A program made the translations under genes and the position numbers. A stretch of DNA of 10,178 nt from a bacterium (GTDB lineage Bacteria > Cyanobacteriota > Vampirovibrionia > Gastranaerophilales > Gastranaerophilaceae), in NCBI GenBank assembly GCA_004558955.1, contig SFZC01000064.1, forward strand, positions 1-10,178. The letters are read 5' to 3'. The first letter of the stretch is position 1; each line of letters starts with the position of its first letter. The notes under the pieces are model-generated. The model did no database searches, was not told the origin of the DNA, and saw nothing but the letters and a program-made list of their open reading frames with translations. Shown here in pieces: positions 6,459 through 10,178 of this stretch.

Positions 6459-6560
6459 CTCGTAAAACTTGCTAAAAAAGAGATTGCGGAAGTTGGGTTC
6501 GCTGAATTCAAGTCAGCCATAATTTCTTCAAAGGATAAATGTATCGAAAGCATTAAAAAA
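6459..6560 (+). pseudogene. Coding-like tail without a start, possible gene remnant
   Basis: Directly after the ART-GNAT stop, a plus-strand frame reads LVKLAKKEIAEVGFAEF, then KSAIISSKDKCIESIKKE: a protein-like, Lys/Glu-rich helical stretch of about 34 residues. There is no start codon with a ribosome binding site, and the frame runs on through the terminator hairpin into the tRNA gene until a TGA at 6612-6614, which cannot be a natural ending. It could be the 3' part of an older gene cut off when the ART-GNAT gene arrived. The opposite strand is also open here, so the orientation and reality are uncertain. Confidence 0.3.
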
Positions 6561-6575
6561 GAGCCCTTAGGCTCT
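6555..6575 (-). terminator. Rho-independent terminator of tRNA-Ala, probably also serving the convergent gene
   Basis: On the minus strand AGAGCC-TAAG-GGCTCT (6560-6575) forms a six-pair stem with a four-base loop followed by a run of six T (6555-6560, the first shared with the stem end). It starts ten bases past the encoded CCA of the tRNA. On the plus strand the same stem is followed by GATTTT, so it may also stop transcription from the ART-GNAT gene. Confidence 0.8.
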
Positions 6576-6584
6576 GATTTTAAA

Positions 6585-6660
6585 TGGTGGAGGATAGGAG
6601 ACTCGAACTCCTGACCCCCTGCGTGCAAAGCAGGTGCTCTACCAATTGAGCTAATCCCCC
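6585..6660 (-). tRNA. tRNA-Ala (anticodon UGC)
   Basis: The 76-base cloverleaf includes an encoded CCA. The acceptor stem GGGGGAT/ATCCTCC contains the G3-U70 wobble pair that marks alanine tRNAs for AlaRS. The D-stem is GCTC/GAGC, the anticodon stem CCTGC/GCAGG with loop TTTGCAC (anticodon TGC at 6625-6627 on the minus strand), and the T-arm AGGAG-TTCGAGT-CTCCT, followed by discriminator A. It has its own promoter upstream (6695-6722) and a terminator ten bases downstream, so it is a single-gene transcription unit. Confidence 0.98.
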
Positions 6661-6694
6661 GTTCGGGTTGTGCGACTTTCGCCTCACATTTATT

Positions 6695-6722
6695 ATTATA
6701 TTTGCTGATTTTTTTTTGTAAA
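6695..6722 (-). promoter_or_regulatory. Promoter of tRNA-Ala
   Basis: On the minus strand TTTACA (6717-6722), a 16-base spacer and TATAAT (6695-6700); transcription would start about 30 bases before the mature tRNA. Immediately upstream, an A/T-tract palindrome (six T then six A, flanked by C and G, 6726-6739) could act as an UP element. The rest of the gap to 6875 is AT-rich and I see nothing else convincing in it. Confidence 0.7.
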
Positions 6723-6875
6723 CCCCTTTTTTAAAAAAGTTTTAAATTTCGTCAAATTTTCTGTCAAAAACCCATAACTTCAAAGTCTTTAAATCCAAAA
6801 TTTTGCCCCTCGCACACAAAAAACCTATCAAAATCACGCAAAGTTCAAATACCCTTTTTTTATTTTCAAAAAAAT

Positions 6876-7175
6876 CTATTCTTCCACTGCTGTAATAGGA
6901 GCAAGGCGACCTTGTTTATATTCAATCAAGCATTTTGCCAACTGATCAGGGCAACTCGTTGGTTTCATTCCACAAGTAATTCCCGACAATTTTTCAATCA
7001 CCTCGTCAACCGCCATGCCCGTAATTAAACTCTTTATCCCCTTCAAATTTCCATTACAACCGCCATGGAAAACAGCATCTGCAATCTTGCCGTTTTCTAT
7101 TTTTACCTGCATCAACTGACAACAAGTACCCGTTGTGCGATATTGTACAACATCAATTTTATTTTCTTCACTCAT
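6876..7175 (-). CDS. TSCPD domain protein (TIGR03905 type)
   Basis: The product is 99 residues from the ATG at 7173-7175, preceded by GGAG nine bases upstream; the in-frame ATGs 15 and 27 bases earlier would only add MNLRMEKLK. It is a free-standing TSCPD domain named for TSCPDQLA (residues 73-80). Cysteines sit at C18, C19 (GTCC), C40 (GGCNGN), C68 (ITCG), C75 (TSCPD) and C82. The same domain is found at the C-terminus of some class II ribonucleotide reductases, where its cysteines may bind metal. The role of stand-alone members is not established. It lies 46 bp downstream of the 235-residue gene on the same strand and probably shares its transcript. Confidence 0.9.
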   Translation of the reverse strand: MSEENKIDVVQYRTTGTCCQLMQVKIENGKIADAVFHGGCNGNLKGIKSLITGMAVDEVIEKLSGITCGMKPTSCPDQLAKCLIEYKQGRLAPITAVEE

Positions 7176-7221
7176 TTTCAACTTCTCCATTCTCAAATTC
7201 ATTCTAGCACAAAATTTGGCA

Positions 7222-7929
7222 TTAAATGTACATATCTATAAATCTGTCGTCACCGGCTTCTATTTTTCGCATCAACAACTCCGTATAGTTTGCATTATCA
7301 TAAGATTGATTCTTTTCAAAAATTCTCATTGCTGACTGCAATTTATACATGGCGGATTCAGGATGTTTACGTCTTGTCAATTTAGCGATTTCAGTCTGGA
7401 TAAACGCAAGCATCATTTCATAAGACTGTCTTGGTGCTGCCTTCCTGCTAATCGTACGATAAGACGCCACCGAATCTCTATAATTCATCGTAACATGTTT
7501 CAAGCATCTTTCCTGTTCATACAGCACGTCCAAATATTCTAACAACCTATCAGGTTTTTTACTGTAAATTTTTCGCAAATCATTCAGTCTTGCCATCATG
7601 TGAACGTAATCACCGTTCATTCTTGAAATATCGTACCCTTTCTGTGCAAAATATTCCAAATTATGCGGGAAATACTCATTAACCTTGCATAGCGTACTCA
7701 TAACGATTCCAGCAAAATCCAACCTGTCACGCTGAACAAGTTTATCAGCCAAAATATCCGCCTGTTGGCAGAAATAATCTTCCTGATGATTTCTTTCGTA
7801 CAAAGTTCTCAATTTGCCAAATTCTTGAGCAAAAAAATCAAGAGTCACACCTTTTTTATGTGAAACAATATATTTCCCAAACTGTTTAATATCAGAAATA
7901 AATGGGGGCTTTTGCAAAATTATTGACAT
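7222..7929 (-). CDS. Uncharacterised 235-residue helical protein
   Basis: I do not recognise the family. The product starts MSIILQKPPF; the ATG at 7927-7929 has GAAGG six bases upstream and a promoter at 7942-7969. There is no signal peptide, membrane helix or clear catalytic motif. The sequence is rich in Tyr, Arg, Lys and Leu and appears almost wholly helical. Blocks such as LDFFAQEFGKLRTLYERN, YVHMMARLNDLRKIY and SYEMMLAFIQTEIAKL resemble the helix pairs of repeat proteins of the TPR kind, but no regular period could be fixed by eye. It sits between ileS and the TSCPD gene in the same direction, with its own promoter. A scaffold or interaction role is only a guess. Confidence 0.75.
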   Translation of the reverse strand: MSIILQKPPFISDIKQFGKYIVSHKKGVTLDFFAQEFGKLRTLYERNHQEDYFCQQADILADKLVQRDRLDFAGIVMSTLCKVNEYFPHNLEYFAQKGYDISRMNGDYVHMMARLNDLRKIYSKKPDRLLEYLDVLYEQERCLKHVTMNYRDSVASYRTISRKAAPRQSYEMMLAFIQTEIAKLTRRKHPESAMYKLQSAMRIFEKNQSYDNANYTELLMRKIEAGDDRFIDMYI

Positions 7930-7941
7930 ATACTACCTTCT

Positions 7942-7969
7942 ATAATAAATAATGAAAATAAACTTTCAA
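7942..7969 (-). promoter_or_regulatory. Promoter of the 235-residue gene and TSCPD gene
   Basis: On the minus strand TTGAAA (7964-7969), a 16-base spacer and TATTAT (7942-7947), each matching five of six consensus bases. It lies 12 bases upstream of the start codon, which would leave a very short leader but one still containing the GAAGG site. Confidence 0.5.
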
Positions 7970-8011
7970 AATTGCCTAAATTTGGAAAAATATTAAAAAA
8001 CATAACAAAGC

Positions 8012-8041
8012 AGCGACCAAGCTCAATAGTGCATGGTCGCT
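8012..8041 (-). terminator. Hairpin downstream of ileS, probable terminator
   Basis: AGCGACCA (8012-8019) and TGGTCGCT (8034-8041) form a perfect eight-pair, GC-rich stem with a 14-base loop, beginning 27 bases after the ileS stop. On the minus strand a T-rich stretch follows (GCTTTGTTATG then six T at 7995-8000). The T-run is about 11 bases away from the stem, so termination may be imperfect. Confidence 0.6.
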
Positions 8042-8068
8042 TCATGTTTCATGTTTATTTAATGTTGT

Positions 8069-10178
8069 TTATTTTATGGCTTCTGCACAATCAGGGCAAA
8101 TACCGTGTTCATCTAATGTACGATATTTCCAACATCTTGTACATTTTTCGCCTTGAGCCTTTGTAACCCAAACAGTGCAACCGTCTTCTGAATATTCATT
8201 CAAAACGTCACTCGGAGCAACATCTGACAAAGTTGCTTGAGAAACAATATAAATATCAGCCAAGTCTTTTTCATTTGCTTTCAAAACAGAAGTATCCTCA
8301 GCCTTTATTGTCACGGCAACCTCAAGTGAACTTCCGACTTTCTTGTCTGCCCTCAACGGTTCAATCGCTCTTGATACAACTTGACGAGATTTCAAAACCT
8401 TTTCAAAATCGGTTTCAAGTTGCGGATTTTGCCATTGCGGATTAACTTCAGGCCAATCCGACAACAAGATACTAATCAAACCTTTTCTTTGATTTTCAGG
8501 AATATTTTGCCAAATATCTTCTGCTTGGTGAGGCATTACAGGAGCCAAAATCTTAACCAAAGCCATCAAGTTTTCATACAATACTGTTTGGCAAGCACGG
8601 CGGGATAATGACTTTTTGCCCGCTGTATATAATCTGTCTTTCACAATATCAAGATAGAACGAACTCAAATCAACCGCCGCAAAGTTTTGCAAGCATTGGA
8701 AATACTTATAAAATTCGTAATTTTCAAACGCTTCGGTTACTTCAACAATCAATTTATTTAATTTATGAAGTGCGAATTTATCTATATTTTTGAGTTCATC
8801 ATATTTTACATAATCAACCTCAGGGTCAAAATCAAACAAGTTACCACACAAAAATCTTGCAGTATTTCTTGTTTTTTTGAAGATTTCAGTCAACTGTCCG
8901 ATAATATTATTACCGATTTTGATATCGTTTCTGTAATCAACCGATGCTGCCCACAATCTCAAAATATCAGCCCCGTAGTTTTTGATAATATCGTCAGGTC
9001 TGATGTAATTACCCAAAGATTTTGACATTTTGCGACCGTCTTCACCAAAGACAAAGCCGTGAGTCAAAACTTGTTTATACGGTGCAATTCCTTGAGTTGC
9101 AATTGAAGTCAACAATGAAGATTGGAACCAGCCACGGTGTTGATCTGAACCTTCCAAATACATATCAACAGGAGTATGGCAAAGTTCATCAGAACGTTTT
9201 TCAACAACTGCTCTCCAAGAAACACCCGAATCAAACCATACGTCCATAATATCTTTTTCTTTTCTGAAATGTTTTTTACCGCATTTAGGGCAAACAAAAC
9301 CTTCAGGCAAAAGTTCTTCGGCAGAATATTTAACCCAAGCATCAGAGCTTTCTTTTTCAAACATTTTTGCTACATTTTCTATTGTTGAATCATCGCAAAT
9401 AACTTCGCCACAATCTTCGCAATAGAAAATCGGAATAGGAACACCCCACGCTCTTTGTCTTGAAATACACCAATCGGTACGGCTTTCAACCATATTACCT
9501 ATTCTGTTTTCACCACTTGCAGGAATCCATTTTACTCCGTGAATTGCTTTCAAAGCTTCATCTCTGAATTTAGCAACTTTTACAAACCATTGCGGAGTTG
9601 CTCTGTAAATTACAGGCTTTTTACATCTCCAACAGTGCGGATAACTGTGTTGGATATTTTGAGCCTTTAACAAGGCTTCTTTATTTTTAAGCATTTCGAT
9701 AACCATTTCGTTACCTTTATAGTAAGGAACGTCCACAAGTTCAGGGATACCGACAACATCAGTCCATTTTCCCGAACCGTCTAACGGTGAAAATACTTCA
9801 ATGCCGTATCTGCAACCGACTTCATAGTCTTCCAAACCATGACCCGGAGCAGTGTGAACAGAACCTGTACCTGCATCTAATGTAACGTGTTCACCTAAAA
9901 TAATCGGTGATTTTCTATTCAACAACGGGTGATTTGTGTTCAACAGTTCCAAATCCTGACCAACGCAAGAACCCAAAACTTTTATTTCGTTCTCGTCCCA
10001 CTCAACATCTTTCAAGAAGGAACTCTTCAAATCTTGAGCAACAACATAAACACTTCCTTTGTATTCAAAGAAGGTGTATTCAAATCTCGGATGCATAGAA
10101 ATCGCCATATTTGACGGAATTGTCCAAGGAGTTGTTGTCCAAATTATTGCAAAAATCGGTTTATCATTTTGTACGGAT
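8069..10178 (-). CDS. ileS: Isoleucyl-tRNA synthetase, C-terminal 702 residues (N-terminus outside window)
   Basis: The enzyme charges tRNA-Ile with isoleucine and edits mischarged valine. The frame stays open to the right edge, so the ATG at 10106-10108 is internal: the bases before it read IIWTTTPWTIPSN, the conserved start of the editing (CP1) domain. The editing motif GTGSVHTAPGHGLEDY follows. Next come PHCWRCKKPVIYRATPQWF, a zinc-ribbon-like CEDC...CPKC segment, KDIMDVWFDSGVSW, DQHRGWF, and KMSKS at 9017-9031. The C-terminal CTRCW...CPDC four-cysteine zinc finger ends the protein close to the stop. The HIGH motif lies outside the window; bacterial IleRS is usually about 930 residues, so roughly a quarter is missing. 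The C-terminal zinc finger points to the bacterial type (as in E. coli) rather than the eukaryote-like, mupirocin-resistant form. It is followed by a hairpin. Confidence 0.97.
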   Translation of the reverse strand, partial: SVQNDKPIFAIIWTTTPWTIPSNMAISMHPRFEYTFFEYKGSVYVVAQDLKSSFLKDVEWDENEIKVLGSCVGQDLELLNTNHPLLNRKSPIILGEHVTLDAGTGSVHTAPGHGLEDYEVGCRYGIEVFSPLDGSGKWTDVVGIPELVDVPYYKGNEMVIEMLKNKEALLKAQNIQHSYPHCWRCKKPVIYRATPQWFVKVAKFRDEALKAIHGVKWIPASGENRIGNMVESRTDWCISRQRAWGVPIPIFYCEDCGEVICDDSTIENVAKMFEKESSDAWVKYSAEELLPEGFVCPKCGKKHFRKEKDIMDVWFDSGVSWRAVVEKRSDELCHTPVDMYLEGSDQHRGWFQSSLLTSIATQGIAPYKQVLTHGFVFGEDGRKMSKSLGNYIRPDDIIKNYGADILRLWAASVDYRNDIKIGNNIIGQLTEIFKKTRNTARFLCGNLFDFDPEVDYVKYDELKNIDKFALHKLNKLIVEVTEAFENYEFYKYFQCLQNFAAVDLSSFYLDIVKDRLYTAGKKSLSRRACQTVLYENLMALVKILAPVMPHQAEDIWQNIPENQRKGLISILLSDWPEVNPQWQNPQLETDFEKVLKSRQVVSRAIEPLRADKKVGSSLEVAVTIKAEDTSVLKANEKDLADIYIVSQATLSDVAPSDVLNEYSEDGCTVWVTKAQGEKCTRCWKYRTLDEHGICPDCAEAIK

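Noticed and set aside
6585..6612. Search for a copy of the tRNA 3' end as an attachment repeat in the islet
   Set aside because: Only trivial matches of about six bases were seen between 3500 and 6500, and no integrase gene is present.
6437..6628. Minus-strand 63-codon frame across the tRNA gene
   Set aside because: Its start lies inside the tRNA-Ala gene and it runs through the terminator, so it is very probably a by-product, although its left part overlaps the possible remnant.
6726..6759. A/T-tract palindrome (6726-6739) and AAATTT-CGTC-AAATTT (6744-6759) as operators
   Set aside because: Such symmetric A/T tracts are easily produced by chance in this composition, and the first fits better as an UP element of the tRNA promoter.
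8233..10114. Several plus-strand reading frames opposite ileS
   Set aside because: All lie opposite a highly conserved gene and show no independent coding evidence.

Overview
The window is AT-rich bacterial DNA using the standard code, with TAA, TAG and TGA all acting as stops. The likely source is a low-GC gut bacterium. The best guess is the Gastranaerophilales/Melainabacteria group, based on two protein styles that I associate from memory with that lineage: an uncharacterised protein with an N-terminal FGAK-type motif, and a C-terminal 'FYYKLGF ... MYLP' GNAT-like domain. This assignment is moderate at best; no ribosomal RNA or lineage marker is present.

Bases 1-3650 (minus strand) hold a surface-glycan operon. 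Reading in the direction of transcription, a promoter region at 3585-3650 precedes a two-domain Stealth-DUF4422 sugar-phosphate/glycosyl transferase, then galE (UDP-glucose 4-epimerase), then the N-terminal 227 residues of an MsbA-type ABC exporter that runs off the left edge. Spacing is tight: 25 bp between the first two, and a one-base TAATG overlap between galE and the exporter. Together they suggest supply of UDP-galactose-type sugars, transfer of a sugar or sugar phosphate to a surface polymer, and export of a lipid-linked glycan or lipid.

Bases 3686-6457 form an accessory islet of poorly known genes. A minus-strand 303-residue FGAK-type protein with four W/Y...PE repeats lies divergently from a plus-strand pair: a 29-residue hydrophobic small protein, then a 119-residue secreted protein with two mature-region cysteines. 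After a hairpin comes a 366-residue plus-strand protein that joins an ADP-ribosyltransferase-like domain to a GNAT-like acetyltransferase domain. It has its own promoter and a perfect 20-bp dyad in its leader. This gene is visibly more AT-rich than galE or ileS and is the most interesting object in the window.

Bases 6458-6722 hold a short coding-like tail of about 34 residues without a start, a hairpin terminator, and a complete tRNA-Ala(UGC) on the minus strand with the G3-U70 identity pair, an encoded CCA and a clear promoter. The islet lies against the 3' end of this tRNA gene, but no integrase or attachment repeat was found.

Bases 6876-10178 (minus strand) hold the core part: the C-terminal 702 residues of isoleucyl-tRNA synthetase (the N-terminus lies beyond the right edge), a hairpin, a promoter, an unknown 235-residue helical protein, and a 99-residue TSCPD-domain protein. 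No CRISPR array, insertion sequence or rRNA was seen, and no stretch above 300 bases lacks a gene.
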